DNA of 37,199 bases from JBKEDH01 sp047975295 (GTDB lineage Bacteria > Bacteroidota > Bacteroidia > Flavobacteriales > Flavobacteriaceae). The notes under the pieces are model-generated. The model saw only the letters and a program-made list of their open reading frames with translations. It had not been told where the DNA came from and ran no database searches. Positions 15,797-24,450 of the stretch are shown here, in pieces; within the stretch, counting starts at the first letter, position 1, and each line of letters begins with the position of its first letter. The stretch spans positions 1 to 37,199 of the forward strand of contig JBKEDH010000191.1 in the NCBI GenBank assembly GCA_047975295.1. The letters run 5' to 3'. The translations under genes and the position numbers were made by a program.

Positions 15797-17221
15797 TTAT
15801 TTTAATAAGCGTTGTAGTTCTTTCTTCTCCAAAAATAGAACCAACATTATAAATAACAGCAAAAATACGGTTCCTATTATAATATTTCGGTCAAAATAAT
15901 AATATGTTATAAAACTTAGTACCGAAGCAGTTATTAAATACAGCCCAATCCTTACCGCATTGTAAGGTACAGGATAGTGTTTTTTTCCCCATAAATACGA
16001 TATAACCATCATAAAACCATAAGCCAATAATGTAGCGTAGGCACAGGCCATAAATCCTATTTTGGGTATAAAAACAAGGTTAAACACAATGGTTATAAGC
16101 GCCCCCATTATTGAAATATACATACCAAATTGTGTTTTATCGGTAAGCTTGTACCAAACGGACAAATTGTGGTAAATACCCAAACATAAATTGGCAAGCA
16201 AAATTATTGGAACAATATCCAAGGCCAACAAATAATTTTCGTTTTTTATAAAGATGGGACGTAACCAATCTATATAAACCACTATTAACATAAGTCCCAA
16301 ACTGCCCACTATTGTAAAATATTTTAAAATGAGCGCATAGGTTTCAGGTGCATTTTTTTCGGAAGCATGATTAAAGAAAAACGGTTCGGCACCCATACGG
16401 AATGCTTGGATAAACAGGGTCATAAACACTGCCAATTTGTAACATGCACTATATGCCCCATTTATAAAACCACCCTGTATTTGGGGCAGCAACCATTTGT
16501 CTAAATTTTCGTTTATAACAAAGGCTAGACCGGCAACCATTACGGGCCAACCATAACGTAGCATTTGTTTTAAAATGGATCCATCGAATTGCAACTTAGC
16601 CTTAAAAAAATAGGGCAATACCAAAATTAAAACAACTGCACTGGCTATTAGGTTTGAGATGAAAATATATTCCACATCAAATTTAACATCGAACAGTTGT
16701 TTTAAAGGTGTAAACCCATAAGTTTTAGAGAGCAATAAAATATTTAAAGCGACGATAATCAATACATTTATAAGTTTAATTACCGTAAAACGAACAGGAC
16801 GCCCCGTAACACGTAAATATGCGAACGGAATAACGATTAATGTATCCAAAAGAGTTATGCCTATAAGCAAATTGTAAAAGCTTTCATTGATGTTTAAAAC
16901 ACTTGAAATTGGTGTTTTAAAGCAATACAGGATACTACCAAATACAAGTGTTGAAACCAACATGGTACCCATCGCGGTTGACAATATTTTGTCCTTATCC
17001 TTACTTTTACTGAAAAACCTAAAAAAAGCGGTTTCCATACCATAAGTAAGCACTACATTTAAAAAAGCGGCAACTACGTAAAACTCGGTATTTATAGAAT
17101 AGGCTTCGTTGGGAAGTACGTCGGTATGTAGGCGTACCAAAAGAAAATTTATAAGCCGTGGCAACATTATTGCCAAGCCGTAAATAACAGTATCTTTAAA
17201 AAAGGTTTTTAAAATACCCAA
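15797..17221 (-). CDS. Polysaccharide flippase (MOP/Wzx-like)
   Basis: A 474-residue integral membrane protein with about 12-14 hydrophobic segments spread evenly, without a signal peptide. The N-terminus (FFKDTVIYGLAIMLPRLINFLLVRLHT) and the segment FRMGAEPFFFNHASEKNAPETYALILKYF match the multidrug/oligosaccharide/polysaccharide exporter superfamily of lipid-linked oligosaccharide flippases. It probably moves undecaprenyl-linked sugars across the inner membrane. The downstream nucleotidyltransferase suggests polysaccharide or lipopolysaccharide assembly. A role as lipid II flippase cannot be excluded. It is the first gene of the dut operon. Confidence 0.87.
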   Translation of the reverse strand: MGILKTFFKDTVIYGLAIMLPRLINFLLVRLHTDVLPNEAYSINTEFYVVAAFLNVVLTYGMETAFFRFFSKSKDKDKILSTAMGTMLVSTLVFGSILYCFKTPISSVLNINESFYNLLIGITLLDTLIVIPFAYLRVTGRPVRFTVIKLINVLIIVALNILLLSKTYGFTPLKQLFDVKFDVEYIFISNLIASAVVLILVLPYFFKAKLQFDGSILKQMLRYGWPVMVAGLAFVINENLDKWLLPQIQGGFINGAYSACYKLAVFMTLFIQAFRMGAEPFFFNHASEKNAPETYALILKYFTIVGSLGLMLIVVYIDWLRPIFIKNENYLLALDIVPIILLANLCLGIYHNLSVWYKLTDKTQFGMYISIMGALITIVFNLVFIPKIGFMACAYATLLAYGFMMVISYLWGKKHYPVPYNAVRIGLYLITASVLSFITYYYFDRNIIIGTVFLLLFIMLVLFLEKKELQRLLK

Positions 17222-17323
17222 CGGTTAAAGGATTTGTATTATTGGCTAAAAGTACGGTTTTAATGGTTGAAAGACAAGAAGTTTGAATGCTGCAAAGTTA
17301 AAAGTCTGAAAAGGTTGTGTTAT

Positions 17324-17785
17324 TTACGGCTGCTTTTCTTCTGCTTGTTCTACACCTTCAACAATAAGGTACTCTGTTTTATTTTTTATGTGGTAGCTAA
17401 TGGCTGCTTGGTTTTTGTTTAGTTTAAACGGAAATGCATTATATTTTAATGGTAGTTTGTTTCCATATTCGGCATTGGTATCGCTACTCATTATAATGTC
17501 ACTATGAATATTATTGAGCTTTAGTGTTCCTGTATAACTGTTATCGGATACCAATTTTAATTTTGAGCTTCTTCCTTTAAAATAAATACTATCAATAACC
17601 ACATGGTCTGCTAATGTCTGGGCATAGAGGTTTAATATTATTTCGTTATCATTTTCTATATAAAATATACTCATAACTTCAACAGCAGTATTATTCTGGA
17701 CTTGTTTCTGCTGGTTCATGGATTTACATTGTAAAAATGGTACCGAAATGGTTATGATGAAAAATAGTTGTATAAGTGTTTTCAT
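17324..17785 (-). CDS. Lipoprotein of unknown function
   Basis: A 153-residue protein that I do not recognise. Residues 1-20 are hydrophobic with a lipobox ending at Cys20 (VPFLQCKS), so it is likely lipid-anchored. The rest is beta-rich, with hydrophobic alternation in VEVMSIFYIENDNEIILNLYAQTLADHVVIDSIYFKG, and has no cysteine or catalytic motif. It is separated from atpG by a terminator on its upstream side and is followed by a gap before the flippase, so it is probably a single-gene unit. Confidence 0.72.
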   Translation of the reverse strand: MKTLIQLFFIITISVPFLQCKSMNQQKQVQNNTAVEVMSIFYIENDNEIILNLYAQTLADHVVIDSIYFKGRSSKLKLVSDNSYTGTLKLNNIHSDIIMSSDTNAEYGNKLPLKYNAFPFKLNKNQAAISYHIKNKTEYLIVEGVEQAEEKQP

Positions 17786-17832
17786 TTTTAATTTTTATAG
17801 GTTAAAATATACCATTTCAAAAGTAATGCCAT

Positions 17833-17855
17833 AAAAAAACCCTACAAAAGTAGGG
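17833..17855 (-). terminator. Intrinsic terminator after atpG
   Basis: On the minus strand CCCTAC (17855-17850), loop TTTT, GTAGGG (17845-17840), then seven T residues (17839-17833). It is placed 40 bases after the atpG stop and ends the ATP synthase operon. Confidence 0.88.
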
Positions 17856-17894
17856 CTTGATATTTTTAAAAATGCTGAAAACAAATTCAACATA

Positions 17895-18755
17895 TTAATT
17901 ATTCAATGCTTCGGCACCACCAACAATTTCAAGGATTTCGTTGGTAATAGCAGCTTGACGTGCTTTATTATAAGTTAATTTAAGCTGATCTCTAAGCTCG
18001 GTAGCATTATCGGTTGCTTTGTGCATGGCCGTCATACGGGCACCATGCTCGCTGGCAAACGAATCTCTAATAGCTTTATACAACTGTGTTTTTAAAGACT
18101 TAGGTATTAAAGTTTCTACGATTTCTACTTTCGATGGTTCGAAAACATAATCTAAATTTATATTTTCGGTACTTTCAATGGGTACAATGGGCAAAAATTG
18201 CTCGGTAGTAACTATTTGTGTTGCTGCATTTTTAAAGCGGTTGTAAACAATTTCTATCTTATCGAACTCACCGGCAGCAAATTTATCCATTAGTGTTTGG
18301 GCTATTTCGGCAACATTTTCGAACGTTAAATCGTCTAAAACTTCACTTTTATTGGCAACTATCCGGTTTGTTTTTTTAAAAGCATCGTTTGCCTTTTTAC
18401 CTACCACCAAATACGACACCTCTTGATTGGCGTATTTTTGGTTTGCCAAAGTGTTTACCTCTTTTATAATATTAGAGTTAAATGCACCTGCCAAACCACG
18501 GTTAGAGGTTATTGCAACAATTAACACCTTGTTTACTTCACGTTGAATGGAATACGCATTTCCGGAATCGGAATCTAAAGTAGCACTCAAACTTTGTAAA
18601 AGTTCGGTTAATTTGTCGGAATAAGGACGCATTGCAGTAATAGCATCTTGTGCTTTTTTCAACTTTGCCGCCGACACCATTTTCATGGCACTAGTTATCT
18701 GCATGGTTGAAGACACCGATGTTATCCTGTTACGTATTTCTTTTAAGTTTGCCAT
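17895..18755 (-). CDS. atpG: ATP synthase F1 subunit gamma
   Basis: The central rotor shaft of F1. The 286-residue protein begins MANLKEIRNRITSVSSTMQITSAMKMVSAAKLKKAQ, the classic N-terminal helix, and ends in the matching C-terminal helix ATDNATELRDQLKLTYNKARQAAITNEILEIVGGAEAL. The ITSNRGLAGAFNSNI segment is also diagnostic. I chose the ATG at 18755; a GTG at 18764 would add three residues encoded by a GC-rich leader. It is the last gene of the cluster and is followed by a terminator. Confidence 0.97.
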   Translation of the reverse strand: MANLKEIRNRITSVSSTMQITSAMKMVSAAKLKKAQDAITAMRPYSDKLTELLQSLSATLDSDSGNAYSIQREVNKVLIVAITSNRGLAGAFNSNIIKEVNTLANQKYANQEVSYLVVGKKANDAFKKTNRIVANKSEVLDDLTFENVAEIAQTLMDKFAAGEFDKIEIVYNRFKNAATQIVTTEQFLPIVPIESTENINLDYVFEPSKVEIVETLIPKSLKTQLYKAIRDSFASEHGARMTAMHKATDNATELRDQLKLTYNKARQAAITNEILEIVGGAEALNN

Positions 18756-18790
18756 TGGCCTCACCTAACCTCACCTAAAGGGAGGGATTT
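18756..18790 (-). repeat. GC-rich leader with direct repeat upstream of atpG
   Basis: On the minus strand this reads AAATCCCTCCC, then TTTAGGTGAGG, then TTAGGTGAGG up to the ATG, so TTAGGTGAGG is present twice in tandem. It resembles the leader of the nucleotidyltransferase gene (15112-15142) in composition and layout. The rest of the gap to atpA is AT-rich with a small TTTTTCC/GGAAAAA hairpin near 18826-18845. Confidence 0.5.
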
Positions 18791-18857
18791 TATTAATTGT
18801 TATAATATTTATTCTCCTTTTTTAATTTTTCCTTTTTGGAAAAAATGGGAGCTTTTT

Positions 18858-20432
18858 TTAGTATTTCGCCGATAGTTCTTTAGCTACAGTTACCAAAACA
18901 TCTGTAACTTCGTCGGTTAATTTTCCTGATTTTAACGTATCTAAAACGTTTCTGTGTTTAGTGTTCAAAAACTCGATGTAATCACGCTCGAATTCTTTTA
19001 CCTTATCAACAGGTACATTTCGCAACAAGTTTTTAGATCCCGCATAAATAATAGCAATTTGATCTTCAACCGTAAACGGATCGTTTTGTGCTTGTTTTAA
19101 AATCTCAACATTGCGTTTACCTTTTTCAATAACATTTAATGTAGCAGCATCAAGGTCGGAACCAAATTTGGCAAAGGCTTCCAACTCACGAAACTGTGCC
19201 TGATCCAGTTTTAAGGTACCCGATACTTTTTTCATTGATTTAATCTGGGCGTTACCACCAACACGCGACACCGAAATACCCACGTTAATAGCCGGACGAA
19301 CACCGGAGTTGAATAAATCGGACTCCAAGAAAATCTGCCCGTCGGTAATGGAGATTACGTTTGTAGGAATATATGCCGAAACGTCGCCCGCTTGTGTTTC
19401 AATAATGGGCAAAGCCGTTAACGACCCTCCTCCTTTTACAATTGGTTTTAACGATTCTGGTAAATCATTCATTTCCTTGGCAATGGCATCGTCGTTTATA
19501 ACTTTTGCCGAACGCTCCAATAAACGGGAATGCAGATAGAAAACAACTCCCGGATAAGCCTCACGCCCCGGTGGACGACGTAGCAATAGCGACACCTCCC
19601 GGTAAGCAACGGCTTGTTTGGATACATCGTCGTAAATAATTAATGCCGGACGACCCGGATCACGATAATACTCACCAAGTGCAGCTCCCGCCATTGGGGC
19701 ATAAACCTGCATAGGGGCAGGATCGGATGCGTTTGCCGCTACAATAGTGGTATAGGCTAAAGCGCCTTTGTCTTCTAATGTTTTGGCTATGTTTGCTACT
19801 GTCGATGCTTTTTGTCCAACAGCTACATATATACAATATACAGGCTGGCCTGCATCGTAAAATTCTTTTTGGTTTAATATGGTGTCGATACAAACCGTTG
19901 TTTTACCAGTTTGTCGGTCGCCAATAACCAACTCACGTTGTCCACGACCAACAGGAATCATGGCATCGATGGATTTTATACCGGTTTGTAATGGCTCGGT
20001 TACAGGTTCACGGTAAATAACACCGGGGGCTTTACGCTCTAATGGCATTTGGTATGTTTGTCCAGAGATAGGGCCTTTACCATCTATTGGGTTTCCTAAG
20101 GTATCGACCACACGTCCAACAATCCCTTCTCCTACATTAATGGATGCAATGCGTCCGGTACGTTTTACCGTAGAACCTTCTTTTACGTTTGTAGAACCGC
20201 CAAGAAGTACAATACCTACGTTATCTTCTTCAAGGTTAAGTACAATACCTTCCAAACCGCCATCAAATTCTACTAACTCACCGTATTGTGCATTGGCCAA
20301 TCCGTAGGCACGTACAATACCGTCGCCCACAGTTAACACGGTTCCAACTTCGTTTAAAGAAGCGCTTGCTTCAAAACCTGATAGTTGTTGTTTTAAGATT
20401 GCTGATATTTCAGCTGGTTTTACTTCTGCCAT
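18858..20432 (-). CDS. atpA: ATP synthase F1 subunit alpha
   Basis: The non-catalytic nucleotide-binding subunit of F1. At 524 residues it has the usual length. The Walker A motif GDRQTGKTT lies at 171-179, Walker B is [35 protein letters not shown]-like (here [17 protein letters not shown] follows), and the [35 protein letters not shown] block is highly typical. It begins five bases after the unrelated secreted-protein gene instead of following atpH directly. Confidence 0.98.
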   Translation of the reverse strand: [524 protein letters not shown]

Positions 20433-20437
20433 CTTAT

Positions 20438-21889
20438 TTATTGTTTGTATAAATCTATTAGTTTTAAAATATTTTCAATATCAGAAAAATCAAGATTTGA
20501 CACTTCATTTATATCGATTCTATCTTGAAAATAATCTTGTAATTTTTCTAAATCTTTTTCAGTAGTATTTTTTAGCTTAATTGCTTTGTCTTCATCTTCT
20601 ATTTTAACAATATAACCATCGTTATAGGTTATATCCTTATAGATACCTATTTGGCTTGTTTCTTTTATTACTTCGTAATATAACGAGGTATCAAAACTTA
20701 ATGAAGATACACTTCGTGCAGCCAATTCGACTCCTTTGCCTTTTACTTTAATGCCTTTGAAACACCTTTCATAACCATCTTCTGTATAAACACAAAATTT
20801 TTCTTCGTCTTTTGACTTAAAAGTAGTGAATTTTGTTTTGCCCTTTTTATTTTCATATTTAAGCAAAACTCTTTGTCCTATTGTAGCCTCGTCTAAATCC
20901 ACTATTCCTGAATTGTTTTCTGGTTTTTCTACAATAAATTGAATTTCGCCATCTTTTTTTCCATCATCATTACTTACAATATAACCTTTAGTGAAATAGA
21001 CGTTTTTTGAATTCTCTTTAAATTCTTTTAAATAGTCTTTTTTTACTTCTTCCTTTGCTGCATAATTGGCTTGACGGGACTGTGTGATTTGATGCCCTAA
21101 TGCAATACCATTTATAGCTAAATTTTTAACTACTTCTGTTATAAAAGTAGCTTCATCTTTATCATTTAATCCAGTAATAGTATAATTAACCGTTGCTTTA
21201 AACGCGATTTCGTTAACACCCTCTTTTTCATGGTAAGGAAGTGTTACCGAAACCTTACTGAAGTTGCCCAATGTAGCAATTGCTATTTTATGGGCATCTA
21301 AATCATATAACGAGTAAATATTTACATTTTGAAAAGCTCCATTTGATGGTTTCACATATGTTCCTATTATTTCTCCCGCAGAAAGTATTTCTTTTTTTTG
21401 AACATTAACGGTCACATTAATTTCCGACATTGCTTGAGCATTTGCAATAGCATCACTTTCATATTGTTTTAATTGGGCTTTGTATTCTTCTTCCAAGTTA
21501 GGTCTTTCAACTTCAAAAAAGGCATCTAAATTCTCAACTCCGTTTGATGTGAGAATGTTATATTCTTTATGTAACAATTCGGCCAATATTTTTTTCAAGC
21601 TTAACGAAAAGGAAAGAATCTTGTACTCTACTTGCGAAACCCTTTCGGAATTTTCATCAGAAATTACTAGCCACTGTTTCATAAGGTCACTTGTTAAGTT
21701 AATTTTTTTTAACTCAACTTTTATTTTATTGGAACCATCCAACGATTCGAAAGTGTATACACTTTTATTATCGGTAAATTTGGCAACGGGAGTTTTATCG
21801 AACAGAACTCTGTCCTTTTTAAATTTGTAATCTTGTGCCGAAACGACAATAGAGAAAAGTGCTAAAAATATTATTACTGTTTTTTTCAT
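20438..21889 (-). CDS. Exported protein of unknown function inside the atp operon
   Basis: A 483-residue protein that I do not recognise as any ATP synthase subunit. Residues 1-18 form a signal peptide (MKKTVIIFLALFSIVVSAQ), so the product leaves the cytoplasm. The remainder is mixed alpha/beta: a Lys/Glu-rich segment at about 100-155, then beta-rich stretches such as EIIGTYVKPSNGAFQNVNIYS and CVYTEDGYERCFKGIKVKG, and an acidic end. There is no membrane segment after the signal and no enzyme motif. It starts three bases after atpH and stops five bases before atpA, so it is translated within the operon. Several 60-base blocks look AT-richer than the neighbours (11, 16 and 17 G+C at 20521, 20821 and 20941, but 24 at 21061, against 23 in atpH at 22021), which hints at a later insertion. 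Confidence 0.85.
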   Translation of the reverse strand: MKKTVIIFLALFSIVVSAQDYKFKKDRVLFDKTPVAKFTDNKSVYTFESLDGSNKIKVELKKINLTSDLMKQWLVISDENSERVSQVEYKILSFSLSLKKILAELLHKEYNILTSNGVENLDAFFEVERPNLEEEYKAQLKQYESDAIANAQAMSEINVTVNVQKKEILSAGEIIGTYVKPSNGAFQNVNIYSLYDLDAHKIAIATLGNFSKVSVTLPYHEKEGVNEIAFKATVNYTITGLNDKDEATFITEVVKNLAINGIALGHQITQSRQANYAAKEEVKKDYLKEFKENSKNVYFTKGYIVSNDDGKKDGEIQFIVEKPENNSGIVDLDEATIGQRVLLKYENKKGKTKFTTFKSKDEEKFCVYTEDGYERCFKGIKVKGKGVELAARSVSSLSFDTSLYYEVIKETSQIGIYKDITYNDGYIVKIEDEDKAIKLKNTTEKDLEKLQDYFQDRIDINEVSNLDFSDIENILKLIDLYKQ

Positions 21890-21892
21890 TTT

Positions 21893-22429
21893 TCAATTTA
21901 TTGAAAATTCTCGTTTTAACTTATCTAATTTATTAGCAACACTTGCATCGTACTGCTTATCGCCTACCCGTAAAATAAAACCTCCGATTATAGTTTTGTC
22001 TATAATATTTTTAACTTCTATTTCTTTTCCGGTAAGTGCCTTTGCCTTGGCTATTACCTGTGCTTCAAATTTACTATCTAAGGCTATAGCCGTTGTTACC
22101 GTGGCAACCTCTATGCCTTTTGCAGCTTCAAATAGCTGTGTATATTTTACGGCTATGTTTTCTAAAATAGAAACACGGTTGTTTTCTACCAAAGTATTGA
22201 TTAAACTTGTGGTTTCTTTGGCTGTTTTGCTAAACACACTTAACAGAATTGTTTTTTTTACCGAAGACGTAATTACCGGACTTAATAACGCTTCTTTTAA
22301 ATCACTGCTTTCTGCAATGGTCTTGGCTATTAGTTTCATGTCTTTATTTACAACTTCGTCGGTTTTATTATCAACCGCCAAGCTTAAAACTGCCTTTGCA
22401 TAACGTATTGCCGCTCTTGCTCCCGCCAT
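21893..22429 (-). CDS. atpH: ATP synthase F1 subunit delta
   Basis: The delta (OSCP) subunit joins the stator stalk to the top of F1. The 178-residue length is normal. The N-terminal helical domain begins MAGARAAIRYAKAVLSLAVD, and the C-terminal part ends with the family pattern IIDKTIIGGFILRVGDKQYDASVANKLDKLKREF. It follows atpF by five bases and precedes the unknown exported protein instead of atpA. Confidence 0.95.
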   Translation of the reverse strand: MAGARAAIRYAKAVLSLAVDNKTDEVVNKDMKLIAKTIAESSDLKEALLSPVITSSVKKTILLSVFSKTAKETTSLINTLVENNRVSILENIAVKYTQLFEAAKGIEVATVTTAIALDSKFEAQVIAKAKALTGKEIEVKNIIDKTIIGGFILRVGDKQYDASVANKLDKLKREFSIN

Positions 22430-22434
22430 AGTGT

Positions 22435-22935
22435 TTAGTTTAATTTAGCATCTTTTATCATAGACTCGGCCAAGCTTAATTGTTTGCTTTTATCCGATAA
22501 TTCGTTGCTTAACACCTTTTCGGCTATTTCTAACGATAAACCTGCTACCTGACCTTTTAACTCGGCAATGGCTGCTTGTTTTTCACTTTGGATAGTTGCC
22601 TGTGCCTGCTCAATGATTTTATTTGCTTGTGCTTCGGCTTCTCCTTTGGCATCTTCAAGCATTTTGGTTTTTATATCGCGGGCTTCCTTAAGCATGGTAT
22701 CGCGATCGGCTCTGGCCTCATTCAATAATTTTTTATTATCGGCTTGTAGGTTTTCCATTTCCAACTTGGCCTGTTCGGCAGAATCCAATGCGTTTTTTAT
22801 ACCTTCTTCACGTGTTTGCAAAGCGTTTAAAATAGGTTTCCATGCAAACTTCCACAATAATATCAACATAATGATTAATATTATCATCTGCATAAAAAAC
22901 AAGCCTGGTGAAAAATCGTTTAATAACTGATCCAT
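22435..22935 (-). CDS. atpF: ATP synthase F0 subunit b
   Basis: The peripheral stalk subunit. Of its 166 residues, about 9-30 form the single transmembrane helix (GLFFMQMIILIIMLILLWKFAWKPIL), and the rest is a long Ala/Glu/Lys/Gln-rich helix that dimerises. The KFAWKPIL junction is characteristic. It lies 93 bases after atpE, the largest gap within the core of the operon, and this gap contains a perfect 16-bp stem-loop. Confidence 0.95.
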   Translation of the reverse strand: MDQLLNDFSPGLFFMQMIILIIMLILLWKFAWKPILNALQTREEGIKNALDSAEQAKLEMENLQADNKKLLNEARADRDTMLKEARDIKTKMLEDAKGEAEAQANKIIEQAQATIQSEKQAAIAELKGQVAGLSLEIAEKVLSNELSDKSKQLSLAESMIKDAKLN

Positions 22936-22974
22936 GTGTAACTATAAATTAGTGTATTGTTTGTTTAATTTTTT

Positions 22975-23011
22975 AAGCAGTTTCTGTAACCAACCGTTAC
23001 AGAAACTGCTT
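22975..23011. promoter_or_regulatory. 16-bp perfect stem-loop between atpE and atpF
   Basis: AAGCAGTTTCTGTAAC (22975-22990) pairs completely with GTTACAGAAACTGCTT (22996-23011) around a five-base loop. In the direction of atp transcription (minus) it is followed by A-rich, not T-rich, sequence, so it is not a typical intrinsic terminator. It sits directly after the atpE stop and could protect or process the 3' end of atpE mRNA, raising the yield of the multi-copy c subunit (inference). On the plus strand it is followed by a T tract and could stop antisense transcription. Confidence 0.75.
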
Positions 23012-23028
23012 TTTGTTTTTTTCGGAAA

Positions 23029-23217
23029 TTACTTTCCTAAGATTAACGCACCGAAAGCCAAACCTTCCAATAAGGCTCCAATGATAATCATTGCTGTTTG
23101 GATTTTACCGGCTGCTTCAGGTTGACGGGCAATACCTTCCATGGCTTTACCACCAATTTGACCTAAACCGATACCTCCACCGATTACGATTAATCCTGCT
23201 CCAATTAAATTGTACAT
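23029..23217 (-). CDS. atpE: ATP synthase F0 subunit c
   Basis: The proteolipid of the membrane rotor ring. The protein is only 62 residues, short even for this family. Helix one carries GGGIGLGQIGGKAMEGIA, the polar loop is ARQPEA (residues 30-35), and helix two carries the ion-binding Glu51 in GALLEGLAFGALIL. Gln20 is present in helix one, but the Ser/Thr and Tyr that complete sodium sites after the glutamate are absent (EGLAFG), so proton coupling is likely. It follows atpB by 38 bases. A strong stem-loop follows the stop. Confidence 0.96.
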   Translation of the reverse strand: MYNLIGAGLIVIGGGIGLGQIGGKAMEGIARQPEAAGKIQTAMIIIGALLEGLAFGALILGK

Positions 23218-23255
23218 ACTAATTGATTTTAAATATTAATTAAACAAATTCTTGC

Positions 23256-24398
23256 TTAGTGATGGTCGTGTTCTTCGACGGCCATACCTATAAACAACGA
23301 TGATAACATCGTAAAAATAAATGCTTGTAAAAAAGCTACCAATAATTCGATAACCATAATAAACAGGGTTAATGCCAAAGACATTCCCGTAGATGCCACC
23401 GGGCCAAAGGCTGCTTTCATGGTAATCATTAAAGCTATTAGGCTCATTACCACAAAGTGCCCTGCAGTAATATTGGCAAATAAACGTATTAACAGCGCAA
23501 ACGGCTTGGTAAACATACCCAATACCTCTATTGGTGCTAAAATAATTTTCATTGGAATGGGCACTCCCGGCATCCAGAAAATATGTTTCCAGTAATCTTT
23601 ATTACCACTAAATTGTACGATTACAAATGTAAACAGAGCCAAGCATACGGTTACCGCAATTTGTCCGGTAACGTTAAAGCCTAATGGTGTTAAGCCCAAT
23701 AAGTTCAATATCCAAATAAAGAAAAACACAGTTAATAAAAAGCCCATGTATTTTCTGTATTTTTTCTCACCAATGTTAGGTCTTGCAATTTCGTCCCGTA
23801 CGTAAATAACCAGAGGCTCTAATACCCGTCCAATTCCTGTGGGAACCGGTCCTTTTTTATAACTTCTGGCCAAAGACCCAAAACCAAGCAACATTAATAA
23901 GGCAGCCAACAACATACCGATTACGCTTTTGGTAATAGAAAAGTCTAATACTTTTTTGGCATTGGTAGGATGGTGCTCTTCGTCGAAGTTTACAGCAGCA
24001 GCTCCAGCTTCCAACTCGTAAATTTTTGAGTGTATTTTAGTAAGACGCACATTGTCTTTTTCTACAATTACGTGACCTGTATCGTCGTGGTGAAACTCCG
24101 AAGACATAAACATCTTCAACCCTTCACTAGTCCAAACAATAACAGGAAGTGAAAAACCATAATGCTTTCCGGTTTCGTTATTGGTGTAAAGATGAAAATC
24201 GTGGGAATCCTTTAAGTGATGCCTTATGTAGTCATTAATTTCTTCGGGTGTATCTACTTTATCGCCTACAGCATGGCCATCTTCCTGCTGTTTGCCATTT
24301 TCGGCCAACACCGAAAATGAAGTCATTATTAATACTAAAACCGTTACAAATTTGATAGATTTTTTTACTACCATCATATCTTTAATTGCTGACGCCAT
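23256..24398 (-). CDS. atpB: ATP synthase F0 subunit a with long N-terminal domain
   Basis: The stator channel subunit. It is 380 residues, over 100 longer than the E. coli protein. Residues about 10-33 form a signal-like hydrophobic segment (after a possible alternative start at Met8, 24377), and about 34-150 form an extra soluble, His/Asp-rich domain before the five or six membrane helices. The essential arginine is Arg305 in ALLIRLFANITAGH, and the segment PLVIYVRDEIARPNIGEKKY is typical of Bacteroidota. The C-terminus ends in EEHDHH. A canonical promoter lies 23 bases upstream, so it starts the core ATP synthase transcript. Confidence 0.95.
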   Translation of the reverse strand: MASAIKDMMVVKKSIKFVTVLVLIMTSFSVLAENGKQQEDGHAVGDKVDTPEEINDYIRHHLKDSHDFHLYTNNETGKHYGFSLPVIVWTSEGLKMFMSSEFHHDDTGHVIVEKDNVRLTKIHSKIYELEAGAAAVNFDEEHHPTNAKKVLDFSITKSVIGMLLAALLMLLGFGSLARSYKKGPVPTGIGRVLEPLVIYVRDEIARPNIGEKKYRKYMGFLLTVFFFIWILNLLGLTPLGFNVTGQIAVTVCLALFTFVIVQFSGNKDYWKHIFWMPGVPIPMKIILAPIEVLGMFTKPFALLIRLFANITAGHFVVMSLIALMITMKAAFGPVASTGMSLALTLFIMVIELLVAFLQAFIFTMLSSLFIGMAVEEHDHH

Positions 24399-24420
24399 TT
24401 ATGCTTCGTAAAATTTTGTG

Positions 24421-24450
24421 CAAATGTACATAATAATTTAAAAACCCAAA
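24421..24450 (-). promoter_or_regulatory. Canonical Bacteroidota promoter of the atpB operon
   Basis: On the minus strand TTTG (24450-24447) is followed by an 18-base spacer and TACATTTG (24428-24421), matching TTTG / TAnnTTTG with nearly standard spacing. Transcription should begin near 24414, about 16 bases before the atpB ATG. It allows the core atp genes to be expressed apart from the bactofilin and AtpZ genes upstream. Confidence 0.72.

Noticed and set aside
21480..21830. Open frame of 116 codons on the plus strand
   Set aside because: It is a shadow of the unknown atp-operon protein, whose signal peptide and tight spacing mark the minus-strand frame as the real one.
22975..23011. Intrinsic terminator inside the atp operon
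   Set aside because: In the sense direction the stem is followed by A-rich sequence; the T tract is on the other strand, so I list it as a structural element.
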